A stretch of DNA of 64,000 nucleotides from Arenibacter sp. 6A1 (GTDB taxonomy: Bacteria > Bacteroidota > Bacteroidia > Flavobacteriales > Flavobacteriaceae). Below, one piece after another: positions 1 through 9,262 of this stretch. The notes under the pieces are model-generated. The model was not told the DNA's origin and searched no databases. It was given only the letters and a program-made list of their open reading frames with translations. Both the position numbers and the translations under genes were made by a program. The stretch covers positions 47,385 to 111,384 of the forward strand of contig NZ_JAAXCQ010000015.1 in NCBI RefSeq assembly GCF_012272855.1, in the 5' to 3' direction. Every line of letters starts with the position of its first letter. Within the stretch, counting starts at the first letter, position 1.

Positions 1-154
1 AATATTTGTGCACAACCTAGAATGGCTACATCACTGGGTCGATGGAATCCCTTCCATTTTGGGCGAGTTTATTACCGGAACAGTGATTGGATTTTTGTGT
101 TTATTGGCAGTGATGCTCTTTAAAAAAGCAAGGAAAGCTTTTAGGCAGGGATAA
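1..154 (+). CDS. C-terminal end of a membrane protein, possibly DUF808 (YedI-like)
   Basis: An open frame enters from the left edge (codons start at base 2) and ends at TAA 152-154, giving about 50 residues. The peptide holds a HHWVDGIPSILGEF stretch followed by a hydrophobic segment (GTVIGFLCLLAVMLF) and a basic tail (KKARKAFRQG), so it is the last transmembrane helix and cytoplasmic end of a membrane protein. The H-x-DG-(V/I)-x-G then helix pattern resembles the end of DUF808/YedI proteins, from memory of the family. The rest lies outside the window, so the family call is tentative. Confidence 0.4.
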   Translation, partial: IFVHNLEWLHHWVDGIPSILGEFITGTVIGFLCLLAVMLFKKARKAFRQG

Positions 155-430
155 AATTTGCCGATACCACCGAAGAATTTATAGGTGTTATTTGGCATCC
201 ATATTCCTTTTTGTGGTTTGGGCTACCTTCATTACACCCAAAACTAACCTAAAGGATAGATCCTCAATGAGATGGATGAGAAGGTAGTGCTTTAGAGTCT
301 TATGCTACGTGCTTCGAACACCGTAGAGCGGCTAGAAAAACAAGTTTGTGTAAGTTAATTATAGGATCATTACAACTACTGGCTATAGTGATCGCAAAAC
401 AATTATTAAAACAACAAACAACATTAGAAA

Positions 431-2188
431 ATGAAAATATTTAATTCACATCTCGTTCTAATATTCTCTTTAAGTATTGTTTTTCAGGCATGTAAAAAGT
501 CGCCTAAGGAGAATCTTTTTGAGATAGCCAATCCAATAGTCCAGACAGGTATTCACAGGATAGATTCCATGCCAAACCTACCAAAACCATTTAAAATAAT
601 GGACTTTAACACCTTGGCTAAGGACTATGATAAAAAAGTCTACGATAAAAGTCAAACTGGAAAATATTGGCCTTTAATATGGACAGATAATTCGAGAAAA
701 AACTTTGATCAGGAAACTTACGGAATCTATACGGCCATGGGCGATGTTAGACAGGGCAAGGAACATTATGAGGGCATTTTTCACGAATCGTTGGCCAGTA
801 TTGGATCTGTACTTGGTGCAAGTTTAGTAGGCATCGACAAGTCCAACCAAAATGGTGACAACTATCTAAGAATGTTAAAAAACTATTACAACAGTGAAAC
901 CAAATGGAATATAATAATGAACAATACTGGTCCGGAGGTGGCTCAGCTTGGTGGAGGATATGCCAGGGATTGGTGGTATGATGTTTATCCTAATGTGATG
1001 TTTTATGCCGTAGCCGATCTTTATCCAGAGATTGATGAATACGATACTATTCTGAGATCCGTAGCGGAAAAGTTTTATGAGGCTGACTCCGTGTTAAATG
1101 GCAACTACGATTATTCCTTTTTTGATTATGCTACCATGACACCTAGCAAGACATGGATCTGTACTCAGCAAGATGCAGCCGCAGGGCACGCTTACGTGCT
1201 CTATTCTGCATATCAAAAGTTTAATGACCCAAAGTATTTGGAAGGCGCCAAATCATCTTTGGAGGCGCTTTTAAATCAGAAAGACAATTATTTCTATGAA
1301 ATTTTAATGCCTTTTGGAGCCTATATTGCTGCCAGAATGAATGCTGAACAGGGCACTGACTATGATTTTTTAAATGGGCTAAATTGGACCTTCGACGGGA
1401 ATTCTGTATGCCGAGAGGGATGGGGAGTACTTGTTGATAATTGGAACGGGTATGATGTTTCCGGGCTAGTGGGGAGTACCACGCATAATGGCGGTTTCGC
1501 TTTTTTAATGAACACCTACGATACTATGTGGCCCCTTGTTCCTATGGTGCGTTATGATCAACGCTATGCCAATACTATAGGGAAATGGATGCTAAATGCG
1601 GCGAATGCTTCTAGGTTGTTTTATCCTTATGAAATCCCTGATGAGCACCAAACGATTCCTGAAGAAAAAGAACATACAAAGGGGGTTATTGCTTATGAAG
1701 GGCTAATAAAAAGTTCCCATTATGAAGAAGAGGGGCTGTACCTAGATTTAGAGGCTCCCGTAGCCATAGGGGATGGTATGAAATGGAATAAGGATAACCC
1801 TAAAGTTTCACAGTTTAGTGTATATGGCAGTGGACATGTTGGCATTGCTGGGGCCATTATTTCCAAAACTAATATTGAGAATATTCTTCAATTGGATTTG
1901 TTGGCAACAGATTTCTATCGTGGCAAAGCATATCCAAGTTACTTGTACTACAACCCAAATAAGGAAACAAAAGAAGTGGTAATCTCTATAGGCGACAAAG
2001 ATTTAAAAATATATGATGCCATTGAACGTAAATTTATTTCTCAAAAGACGAAATACGACTTTACTTTTCAGGTAGCAGCAGAGTCTTCGGCTTTATTGGT
2101 TTTAATTCCGGCCTCAGCAAAAATCAAGGAAGTGGACGGTAAATTATATGCCGATGATGTTGTAATAGATTATAGGTATTCTAAGTAG
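431..2188 (+). CDS. Large lipoprotein, possibly an alpha/alpha-toroid carbohydrate-active protein
   Basis: 585 aa. The N-terminus is a lipoprotein signal: basic start, hydrophobic core, lipobox VFQAC with Cys at about residue 21, so it should be lipidated and exported. The mature part is rich in aromatic residues and Asp/Trp, with repeated helix-like stretches around residues 150-420 (WWYDVYPNVMFYAVADLYPE, QDAAAGHAYVLYSAYQKF, GGFAFLMNTYDTMWPLVPMV), the look of six-hairpin/(alpha/alpha)6 glycosidase or lyase-like proteins. A beta-rich tail follows from about residue 490. I do not recognise the exact family and no catalytic motif is certain. It stands alone with a terminator about 130 bp downstream. 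It could instead be a non-enzymatic sugar-binding lipoprotein. Confidence 0.65.
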   Translation: MKIFNSHLVLIFSLSIVFQACKKSPKENLFEIANPIVQTGIHRIDSMPNLPKPFKIMDFNTLAKDYDKKVYDKSQTGKYWPLIWTDNSRKNFDQETYGIYTAMGDVRQGKEHYEGIFHESLASIGSVLGASLVGIDKSNQNGDNYLRMLKNYYNSETKWNIIMNNTGPEVAQLGGGYARDWWYDVYPNVMFYAVADLYPEIDEYDTILRSVAEKFYEADSVLNGNYDYSFFDYATMTPSKTWICTQQDAAAGHAYVLYSAYQKFNDPKYLEGAKSSLEALLNQKDNYFYEILMPFGAYIAARMNAEQGTDYDFLNGLNWTFDGNSVCREGWGVLVDNWNGYDVSGLVGSTTHNGGFAFLMNTYDTMWPLVPMVRYDQRYANTIGKWMLNAANASRLFYPYEIPDEHQTIPEEKEHTKGVIAYEGLIKSSHYEEEGLYLDLEAPVAIGDGMKWNKDNPKVSQFSVYGSGHVGIAGAIISKTNIENILQLDLLATDFYRGKAYPSYLYYNPNKETKEVVISIGDKDLKIYDAIERKFISQKTKYDFTFQVAAESSALLVLIPASAKIKEVDGKLYADDVVIDYRYSK

Positions 2189-2708
2189 GCTTTATACCTT
2201 TTGATAATTATTGGAGTTTACAGTATGCATTCTCCTAATGTAAAAGGCAAGTTTTAAGCCCAATGGTAAGTTGCTCCGAACATTAGGATGGTTAGTTTAA
2301 AAATAGCCCTACAGGGAGTGGAAAAAGCGAGGGCACATTATGCTCTCGCTTTTTTCATCTATAGCTACCCCAAGCCACTGCAAGGATATAAATTGTATTG
2401 GGCGAACAAATTCCACACTAGAAAAATGGATTGGACCAAGGAGTGTATCCGATTGCACCTAGAGGATGGATTTCTTAATGATATAGATCTTATTTCCTCG
2501 TTTGTTTCTTCAAAAAGAATCTGGTCACGGCAATGACTTTTTGCTGGCTAACTTCCTAAAACTTTCTTTTTCCAGCTGACATTGGTCATTATGGTTGCTC
2601 TGCGTAGTTCGTAAATTTATACATGAAAACATATGATATTTTCTGAGTGTCCATGCCTGAATAGCATCAGAGGGCTGATGGAGATAGGTAACTTAATTTA
2701 TTAATAGC
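2189..2708. other. Intergenic stretch, no supported gene apart from a terminator
   Basis: 520 bases between the lipoprotein and the ArsC-like gene. The only clear structure is the hairpin at 2322-2355. An 82-codon open frame (2288-2536) runs straight through that hairpin and resembles nothing I know, so I do not call it. Confidence 0.5.
2322..2355 (+). terminator. Rho-independent terminator
   Basis: AAAAAGCGAG, a short loop with an inner GGC/GC pairing, then CTCGCTTTTTT: a 10-bp stem with an A-run before and a T-run after. It can act in both directions; its position fits the end of the lipoprotein transcript. Confidence 0.7.
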
Positions 2709-3074
2709 ATGGGTGAGATCGCAACATCGGACAGACAAATAACCTTGTATTACAGCTCTAAATCAACCAGGGCCAAACAAACATTGGCATACGCCAAGGC
2801 AGAAGGATTGCCCATACAAGAAATAGATATCCTAAAAACGCCACTCACAGGAACGCAAATAGTAGAACTGGCAACTCGTTTGAATATACCGGTATGCGAT
2901 TTGGTAAATCAGGAACATTCTTCCTACAGTTCACAATTTGAGCATCATAATTTTTCCACGGATGATTGGATAAAGATGATTAGACACCATCCCGAAATCA
3001 TGAAACAACCCATTGCCCTGCGAGGCGATCTGACCATTTTAGTCGAAACCCCTACCGATATTATAAAAATATGA
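2709..3074 (+). CDS. ArsC/Spx-family thioredoxin-fold protein lacking the catalytic cysteine
   Basis: 121 aa, the usual length of ArsC/Spx/YffB proteins. The N-terminal beta strand and loop ITLYYSSKSTRAKQTLAYA (residues about 11-29) corresponds to the family's Y-x-x-p-x-C-x-x-s-r-x-a-x-x-x-l segment, and the C-terminal IALRGDLTILVETPTDI corresponds to the kRPi-v...g...vg..p cis-Pro region. The position where arsenate reductases carry the active-site Cys is Ser/Thr, and the single Cys of the protein (VCDLV, about residue 65) is elsewhere. A redox arsenate-reductase role is therefore unlikely; an Spx-like binding role, or an enzyme that lost activity, is more plausible. Flavobacteria commonly carry such proteins (family knowledge). 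Confidence 0.7.
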   Translation: MGEIATSDRQITLYYSSKSTRAKQTLAYAKAEGLPIQEIDILKTPLTGTQIVELATRLNIPVCDLVNQEHSSYSSQFEHHNFSTDDWIKMIRHHPEIMKQPIALRGDLTILVETPTDIIKI

Positions 3075-3154
3075 GTTTCTCTCCAAGAAATTTATTGCGT
3101 TGGGTTCTACCCATAGGGTAGGTTGTGATGGGTAAAGATCAATATTATAAAATT

Positions 3155-3442
3155 CTAATGTCCAGAGATGGGAGTTCCAAAAATGCCGACAGCAAGTTCT
3201 GCCCATATAATTAGAAATACCAGTACCAAGGAGAAACAAAGAACTAGTCGCATCCTTTTTCGTTGAATGGTTCGCATTACAAGCTCACACAGCAGGCTGG
3301 TTCCAAAAAGAAGCCCTGCGGCTACCATAAAATCCGATAGTTCCCAGTTAACTTCATCAGTAAATTTCATTGCAATTAGTGGTATAAGCAATAGCATGCC
3401 ATTGGAAAGCAACAGCAGCAAAAGTCGTTTATGTTTTCTCAT
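3155..3442 (-). CDS. Small membrane protein, unknown function
   Basis: 95 aa from the ATG at 3442 (MRKHKRLLLLLLSNGMLLL); a longer frame reaches 3529 but its first 29 residues are not hydrophobic and look like upstream sequence. Three hydrophobic stretches are visible: residues about 6-24, about 37-56 and about 68-88, separated by short polar loops with a basic RTIQRKRMR loop. This is a three-helix inner-membrane protein. No family is recognised; single transcription unit, convergent with the ArsC-like gene. Confidence 0.5.
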   Translation of the reverse strand: MRKHKRLLLLLLSNGMLLLIPLIAMKFTDEVNWELSDFMVAAGLLFGTSLLCELVMRTIQRKRMRLVLCFSLVLVFLIIWAELAVGIFGTPISGH

Positions 3443-3682
3443 GGTCAATAGTCCTCGTATGTTAGCAAAAAGGGTTGAGTGTGGACCAACATTTTTTCCA
3501 AGTTTGCCCTGCCAAAAGAAACTCCACATATTTCCTGCAAAAGGGGATGCCCTAGTTAAAGATAACGATAAATAAATTCAACTTCAAGGGTCAGGAAGGG
3601 TTTTAAGATCAAAGGAAAAAGCAAGGCGTTATAATCCTTTAGAGGAGACCTCTTTAATTTATTTTGGATGGTATACTAATGT

Positions 3683-3762
3683 GGGCGTTCCCTCCTACGT
3701 CGGTCGGGCACTCCGCTGTATCCCTTGCTCCGCTGCGGGGATGCCGCTGCGGTCCCTAACGC
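3683..3762 (+). repeat. 80-bp GC-rich dispersed repeat, copy 1
   Basis: Begins GGGCGTTCCC and ends GGTCCCTAACGC. The same 80-bp unit recurs inverted at 5058-5137 and at 33620-33699 and 46214-46293. It carries self-complementary parts (ATCCC...GGGAT around a GC-rich core). Copies 1 and 2 share the subtype GGTCGGGCACTCCGCT. It lies in a 574-bp stretch (3443-4016) that otherwise holds no gene I can support. Confidence 0.85.
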
Positions 3763-4016
3763 ATAACAATGAGTAAATAGGGCAATGGTATACTATATCA
3801 ATTTGGATATATAGCCATATGCGCTAAATCATTTTCAAAAGTCCTGTCTGATTCATTTAAAAAGGCCTCTTGAAGCATTGCTAGGAGTGAGAGGCCTGTT
3901 GAGGTGTTGACTTTCAAAAGAATAAGGTGTATCCTTTAAAGAATAATTTATATAGCTAAAATCGGTAATTTCTAGACTAATGAGTTGAACCCAGGGCTTA
4001 AAACTTTAGGGAAGTA

Positions 4017-4619
4017 TTACATCTTCCTGTTAAGCTCCATATTGATTTCAATATTTACCTTGTCTCCGACTACCATTGTCATACCCCAATCTCCGGTTCC
4101 AACACCATAATCGGTCCGGTTTAAAGAGGTGTTAAAGGAAAGTCCTTTAATCAAAGTCCCCTCCATCATGGGGTGTTCCATTTCCCCAGTAACCTGAAAA
4201 GGTATAGTAACGGTTTTTGTTACGTCCTTGATGGTTAAATCACCGGTCACCTGATAGTTATTGCCTTCCGTTTTTTCGATCTTATTAGAACTAAAGGTGA
4301 TGTATTCATACATGGCTGCATTAAAAAAATCCTCGGATCTAAGGTGTTTGTCGCGTTTCTCATTATTGGTGTCAATGCTGGCAACGGCGACTTTAAAGGT
4401 GAATTTACTGTTTGCTAAATCGCTCTCATCAAAATTAAATGTCCCTTCCTTCTCTTGGAAAATACCGTTTACCGTATTAAAGAAATGCTTTACACCAAAA
4501 TTTACGGAGGTATGATGTGGGTCCAGTTCCCATTGCTTTGCAAGTTGTTCCTGTGCCGTTATAACAGCGGGACCTAAAAGAAGAAGAAAACATAGGATGA
4601 CTTTAAAAAATGTTTTCAT
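4017..4619 (-). CDS. YceI family periplasmic protein
   Basis: 200 aa. A Sec signal peptide (MKTFFKVILCFLLLLGPAVI then TAQ) is followed by the YceI lipocalin-like beta barrel: WELDPHHTSVNFGVKHFF at the start, then DSIDT-like residues (VASIDTNNEKRDKHLRSEDF) and the typical G-x-L-T-I-K-x-V-T-K strand (VTGDLTIKDVTKTVTIPF), ending with NRTDYGVGTGDWG. These are diagnostic for the polyisoprenoid-binding YceI superfamily. It likely binds an isoprenoid or amphiphilic ligand in the periplasm. It is a single gene bracketed by two inverted copies of the 80-bp repeat (3683-3762 and 5058-5137). Confidence 0.92.
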   Translation of the reverse strand: MKTFFKVILCFLLLLGPAVITAQEQLAKQWELDPHHTSVNFGVKHFFNTVNGIFQEKEGTFNFDESDLANSKFTFKVAVASIDTNNEKRDKHLRSEDFFNAAMYEYITFSSNKIEKTEGNNYQVTGDLTIKDVTKTVTIPFQVTGEMEHPMMEGTLIKGLSFNTSLNRTDYGVGTGDWGMTMVVGDKVNIEINMELNRKM

Positions 4620-5057
4620 GATACTGTATTTTAAGGGTTAATAATAAGCAACAAGGAATAAGGTAGTCCCAAGGTTTAAGGAGGATACCAGTATTCTTAG
4701 CATGCTACTTCCAAATTAATAACCGTTTAAGGTAGTAGTTAGATCCTAATTGACCAATGATCCTAATCATGTGATGTAAACCTACAAAACCCGATTCGTG
4801 GCTCGGAAAGCCTTTTCTTAATAAAGTGTTCTTTGGTAGTACGTCCTAACGAAGCATATTCGTTTAGTGGATTATGTCGGCGTATGGAATAGCTGCCCCT
4901 ATATGATTTTTGGTTGATGATCCTTTGGAGTGACGGGGTCTTCTGAGTATTTATGCCGCTTGTGAATACTCCGTTCATTTTCCTTTATGGTTTTTTACTT
5001 CTTGATGGTCAACCTATATCAGGGACGTAGAGCATCGTTAATTGTGCGTTGTAACCC

Positions 5058-5137
5058 GCGTTAGGGACCGCAGCGGCATCCCCGAAGCGGAGCAAGGGAT
5101 ATAGCGGAGTGCCCGACCGACCTAGGAGGGAACGCCC
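5058..5137 (-). repeat. 80-bp GC-rich dispersed repeat, copy 2 (inverted)
   Basis: Reverse complement of copy 1 with a few substitutions (for example GCTTCGGGGAT for GCTGCGGGGAT). Same 80-bp length and ends. Lies between yceI and the aldo/keto reductase, in a gene-free stretch from 4620 to 5297. The remaining bases of that stretch hold nothing I can support; a 71-codon frame at 4763-4978 is discounted. Confidence 0.85.
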
Positions 5138-5297
5138 AAATAAGTATGCTAAGCGGGGTATTTAAAATGAATACATTCATAAATATCTTCCCATAAATCT
5201 AGTAGCCAACTGCCTAAAAGTTTTTTATCTTAGAGACCTCCTAGGATATTGTAAGGAGCAATATTTTGTTGATGAACAGATTGAAAAAACAGCTATA

Positions 5298-6314
5298 ATG
5301 AAAGTAAACGATTCTTTTGGACCTGGGCCTTATAAGGCTAATGACGGGCGATACGATACAATGCAATTCCGCCGTTGTGGCAATAGTGGTATTCTTATGC
5401 CGCTTATTTCCTTGGGGTTATGGCATAATTTTGGGCATACCAATGACTTGGAAACTGGTCGTGGATTATTGCGTTGTGCTTTTGATAATGGGATTACCCA
5501 CTTTGACCTGGCCAATAACTACGGTCCTCCATATGGGGCTGCAGAAGAAAATTTCGGGCGTATTTTTAAGGACGATTTTCAGCCATATAGGGACGAGCTC
5601 CTGATATCTAGTAAAGCGGGATGGGATATGTGGCCTGGACCTTACGGTAATTTTGGATCTCGAAAATATTTGGTGGCTTCCTTAAACCAGAGTCTTAAAC
5701 GCATGGGGCTAGACTATGTAGATATTTTTTACCATCACAGACCTGATCCGGACACTCCGTTGGAGGAAACCATGGGCGCCCTGCACCATTTGGTACAACA
5801 AGGAAAGGCTCTGTATGCGGGTATTTCTCAATATCCGGCAGATTTGACGGCCAAAGCGGCTAAAATAATGAGAGATCTAGGGACGCCCTTGCTAATACAT
5901 CAGCCGAGGTATAATATGCTAGACAGATGGGTTGAAGATGGTTTGTTGGGAGAATTGGAAAAGCAAGGAATGGGTTCTATTGCATTTTCTCCACTAGAAC
6001 AAGGAATCCTAACCAATAAATACCTGGGAGGTATTCCAAAAGATAGTCGCGCATTGAAAGATGGGCGTTATTTAAAGGAAGCGCAAATAACACCTGAGGT
6101 TCTGAAAAAGGTTGAACAACTCAATGCCATTGCGAAAAATAGAGGCCAAAGTTTAGCCCAAATGGCGATTGCTTGGTTGTTAAAAGACGAACGGATTTCT
6201 ACCGTCCTAGTAGGGGTGAGTAAGCAAGAGCAATTGTTGGATAATTTAGAGGCATTGAAAAATATAAAATTTTCCGAGGCCGAACTAAGAAATATAAATA
6301 CGGTGTTGGGCTAG
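5298..6314 (+). CDS. gpr: L-glyceraldehyde 3-phosphate reductase (YghZ-type aldo/keto reductase)
   Basis: 338 aa, close to E. coli YghZ (346 aa). Opens with YDTMQFRRCGNSGILMP and continues with SLGLWHNFGHTND, FDLANNYGPPYGAAEENFG (catalytic Asp/Tyr region), STKAG-like SSKAGWDMWPGPYG (catalytic Lys), YVDIFYHHRPDPDTPLEET (His), and the NADP-binding end TVLVGVSKQEQLLDNLEAL. These match the AKR14/YghZ subfamily almost block by block. It detoxifies L-GAP and related aldehydes with NADPH (family knowledge). Single-gene unit followed by a strong hairpin. The GAPDH gene lies about 750 bp downstream on the same strand, but the intervening terminator argues for separate control. Confidence 0.9.
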   Translation: MKVNDSFGPGPYKANDGRYDTMQFRRCGNSGILMPLISLGLWHNFGHTNDLETGRGLLRCAFDNGITHFDLANNYGPPYGAAEENFGRIFKDDFQPYRDELLISSKAGWDMWPGPYGNFGSRKYLVASLNQSLKRMGLDYVDIFYHHRPDPDTPLEETMGALHHLVQQGKALYAGISQYPADLTAKAAKIMRDLGTPLLIHQPRYNMLDRWVEDGLLGELEKQGMGSIAFSPLEQGILTNKYLGGIPKDSRALKDGRYLKEAQITPEVLKKVEQLNAIAKNRGQSLAQMAIAWLLKDERISTVLVGVSKQEQLLDNLEALKNIKFSEAELRNINTVLG

Positions 6315-7070
6315 TTGGTATATGCCTTTACAGTACTATAGTTTCCATACTCCGTTCGTTTTAGTCCTGACTATTTTATAGTTCGCAACGATTTGCATTT
6401 AAAAAAAAGGACCAGCTGAGGCGCTTGATTCCGCTTCGGCTGGCTCCCTTTATTTCGGCTATTTCGGAGTCAGAAATGGACAAAACCTATAGTTTTGAGA
6501 TAAAATAATTCTACTTAATAAAGAGGAGGTCACTATGTAGATAAGGCTTTTTCTCGTCTCGAAAAGGGACTCTTTTTAAATGACCATCCTGGAACTATGA
6601 ATTGTTTAGGATAGTCTTATCTTTAATAAATAAAAATCCGTAATTTTATATACTGTTCCCCTAGATGAACATACCCTTTCCCATATAGATCTCTAACTGG
6701 AGATCCGTGGGAGTACAATCGGCAGATTGAATCCTTTGGCAGAACTCCCTACATAAGATGGAATTCAGCTTCTTGTAAATTCGTATCATACCCGTTTTAT
6801 CGGAGTTATGGTTAACACTGGCTAGTTAGCCGATTAAAAAAATAGAAGCTTACTTCCAACCATTGGATATTTAAAAAATCACCCCCACCCACATATAAGA
6901 TCTCCGCTACGATCTATTCCTTTGATCCCCGTATAGCGGCACAGCTTAGAAAAGTTGACAACAAAAAATCCAACTCGGGGAAAGCCCCCAATAGTCATAG
7001 GTAACGTTTTAGAAAAAGTAGCAAACCTTTATCCGAGGACTATTTTGTATAAAAATAAAAATTATGTAAT
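6315..7070. other. Intergenic stretch, no supported gene
   Basis: 756 bases between the aldo/keto reductase and GAPDH. It contains the terminator at 6401-6453 and a weak GATCTC/GAGATC hairpin (6688-6705). No open frame with protein-like character on either strand. The gap promoter presumably lies in the last 100 bases, but I see no clean TAnnTTTG. Confidence 0.5.
6401..6453 (+). terminator. Rho-independent terminator
   Basis: A-run, then CCAGCTGAGGCG, a 7-8 nt loop, CGCTTCGGCTGG and a pyrimidine/T-rich tail. The 12-bp stem contains G-T pairs. Could work on both strands. Confidence 0.7.
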
Positions 7071-8066
7071 ATGAATATAGCTATCAACGGAATGGGACGT
7101 ATCGGAAGAGCCGCCCTTAAACTAATCATGGATACCAAAGGATTAAAGCTTATTGCCGTGAACGATATTATCTCTATCGAAAACCTAGTGTATCTTATAA
7201 AATATGACACTGTTTATGGTATTTATGAGAAAGAAGTCTCTCATGAGGGACAGACCCTTATAGTAGGTGATACCAAGATACAGTATACTACGATTAAAAA
7301 CCCGGCCGAATTACCGTGGAGAGACCATAGTATTGATGTGGTTATCGAAAGCACCGGCCTGTTCACTTTAAGGGAAGACGCAGAAAAACATATTAAAGCG
7401 GGGGCAAAGACCGTTGTTATTTCTGCCCCAACAAAAAGCCAGGATACTCCCACTGTGGTCCACGGTGTTAATTCAGCCAAGGGGAAAGTTTCTATTTTTT
7501 CCTGCGCCAGTTGCACTACCAATAATATAGGTCCGGTAGTAGAGATACTAGAGCGTAGGATAGGCATCAAAAAAGCCATTATGACTACGGTGCATGCCTA
7601 TACGGCATCACAAGGAATAGTGGACGGCCCCTCTAAAAAGAACTTTCGTATGGGCAGGGCCGGCGCCGCTAACCTTGTGCCCACGTCTACTGGGGCCGCA
7701 ATAGCCACCACAAAAGCCCTTCCTGCCTTATCGGGCAAATTCGACGGAGTGGCCATTAGGACGCCAGTTCCTGTAGGATCCATATCGGACCTTACCTTTC
7801 TGACCAAGAAACCGGTGACCCCAGAAATGGTAAACAATATTCTTAGCGAGGAAGCGAAAACAAAGCGGTATGCCAAGGTATTAGCTGTTACCACAGACCC
7901 TATAGTCTCGTCCGATATAGTAAAAAGTCCCTTCGCTTCCACGGTAGATCTAAGTATGACACGGGTAGTGGATGGCGATTTGTTAAAAGTGATGACATGG
8001 TACGACAATGAATGGGGGTTTACCAATCAAATGATCCGGCAAATCCTTGAATTAAAAGAATCATAA
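7071..8066 (+). CDS. gap: Glyceraldehyde-3-phosphate dehydrogenase, type I
   Basis: 331 aa, the normal length. N-terminal Rossmann motif NGMGRIGRAALKL with NDI after beta 2, active-site CASCTTNN (Cys about residue 149), the catalytic His in TTVHAYTASQGIVDGPS, the RMGRAGAANLVPTSTGAA phosphate-site region and the C-terminal WYDNEWGFTNQM. All catalytic residues are present. It oxidises GAP to 1,3-bisphosphoglycerate or runs in the gluconeogenic direction. The flavin reductase gene follows after 39 bp and is probably co-transcribed. The genome may hold another gap paralog, which cannot be judged here. Confidence 0.95.
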   Translation: MNIAINGMGRIGRAALKLIMDTKGLKLIAVNDIISIENLVYLIKYDTVYGIYEKEVSHEGQTLIVGDTKIQYTTIKNPAELPWRDHSIDVVIESTGLFTLREDAEKHIKAGAKTVVISAPTKSQDTPTVVHGVNSAKGKVSIFSCASCTTNNIGPVVEILERRIGIKKAIMTTVHAYTASQGIVDGPSKKNFRMGRAGAANLVPTSTGAAIATTKALPALSGKFDGVAIRTPVPVGSISDLTFLTKKPVTPEMVNNILSEEAKTKRYAKVLAVTTDPIVSSDIVKSPFASTVDLSMTRVVDGDLLKVMTWYDNEWGFTNQMIRQILELKES

Positions 8067-8105
8067 GGGCTAGTAAAAAAATGTAACTAAAAAAGCTATT
8101 TCAGT

Positions 8106-8774
8106 ATGGAAAAGAAGCCAGTAAGCATTAAATCGATAGATTTCGCTACACATGATGTGTTGAGAATCGTTACCGGAAAACCAGATGGAGTGGATTTTGT
8201 TCCTGGACAGGCTACAGAAATATTTATAGATAAGAGCGGGTGGGAAAACGAGGGAAAGCCATTTACTTTTACTTGTCTTCCCAACATGGATTATCTTGAA
8301 TTTATGATAAAAACCTATCCTAGTCACAATGGGGTTACCAAGGAGCTATTGAAATTACAAGCGGGCGACAAACTGATTATCAATGACATTTTTGGGGCAA
8401 TAAATTATAAAGGCGAAGGCACCTTTATTGCAGGTGGAGCCGGGATCACTCCTTTTGTGGCTATCCTTAGGAACTTGAAGGCCCATGGGAAAATAGGGAA
8501 CAACAAACTGCTCTTTGCCAATAAAACCTCCTCGGATATTATATTGGAGGAAGAATTTAATAAAATGTTGGGTAAGAATTTCATGAATATCCTATCTGAA
8601 GAGGAATCGGACAAATACGCTCACGGGTATATTACAGCCAATTTTATTAAGGAAAACACTGATCTAAAGGGATATTTCTACGTCTGCGGCCCTCCAAAGA
8701 TGATGGAAGCCGTGGAAAAGGAATTGAGGGATTTGCAGGTTCATGAAAGCTATATTGTAACCGAAAAATTTTAA
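8106..8774 (+). CDS. FAD/NAD(P)-binding flavodoxin-reductase-like oxidoreductase
   Basis: 222 aa. FAD domain in residues 1-95: FVPGQATEIFIDK (isoalloxazine-adjacent strand) and KPFTFTCLP (the R-x-Y-S/T position reads PFTFT). NAD(P) domain: TFIAGGAGITPFVAIL (glycine-rich), LLFANKTSSDIIL, and the C-terminal YVCGPPKMMEAV. This is the ferredoxin-NADP reductase fold without an iron-sulfur domain. A clearly related paralog sits at 46576-47247. The electron acceptor is unknown. It starts 39 bp after gap, suggesting one operon. Confidence 0.85.
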   Translation: MEKKPVSIKSIDFATHDVLRIVTGKPDGVDFVPGQATEIFIDKSGWENEGKPFTFTCLPNMDYLEFMIKTYPSHNGVTKELLKLQAGDKLIINDIFGAINYKGEGTFIAGGAGITPFVAILRNLKAHGKIGNNKLLFANKTSSDIILEEEFNKMLGKNFMNILSEEESDKYAHGYITANFIKENTDLKGYFYVCGPPKMMEAVEKELRDLQVHESYIVTEKF

Positions 8775-9262
8775 TAGCAAATGAACCATGATGCCGAGAA
8801 TTAATAGATGTAAAACAGGCATACACCTTGGCTATCAAATTATAAGTTGGCAATACTAACCTAAAAATTGTTTTTTGGCCAAAGCCAATACCTCTGTTAC
8901 CATTGACTGCCTTCTTCTTTTTACTTTTTTTGTCTTTTTTGACAACAAATTGGCTTCAACTTAATTTTAGTGCCTTCTCAGTCGATTGACCTAAATCCGT
9001 TTTGGGAATGAAAATCGGAAAACACTGTATGGTGTTGTTGTTCAGTACTTAGTGGTGTGAATTGTTTGAAAAAATCCTTTGAAGACGGGATTTTAAATTT
9101 ATAAAATAAATCGTAAGGACAGTAATTCTCATTATAACAGTCTAATATTTAATAATTTCTCATTGAACACTGTTTTGATATTCTTTCTAATTGTCGCATT
9201 TTTGTTTTTTGATTACAATTAAAAACAGAGAGGTGCTATTCACCTAATTAAATGTTAACACA
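8775..9262. other. Intergenic stretch holding the asnA promoter
   Basis: 488 bases without a supported gene; strongly T-rich near 8930. The last 90 bases hold the Bacteroidota-type promoter listed separately. Confidence 0.5.
9174..9204 (+). promoter_or_regulatory. Bacteroidota-type promoter for asnA
   Basis: TTTG at 9174-9177, a 19-nt spacer, then CATTTTTG at 9197-9204, one mismatch from TAnnTTTG. Spacing and both boxes fit the sigma-ABfr consensus. Predicted transcript start is about 50 bases before the asnA ATG. Confidence 0.6.

Noticed and set aside
2288..2536. 82-codon open frame after the lipoprotein gene
   Set aside because: It reads straight through a strong terminator hairpin (2322-2355) and resembles no family.
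4763..4978. 71-codon minus-strand frame
   Set aside because: No hydrophobic, domain or start-site evidence; likely a chance frame beside the 80-bp repeat.
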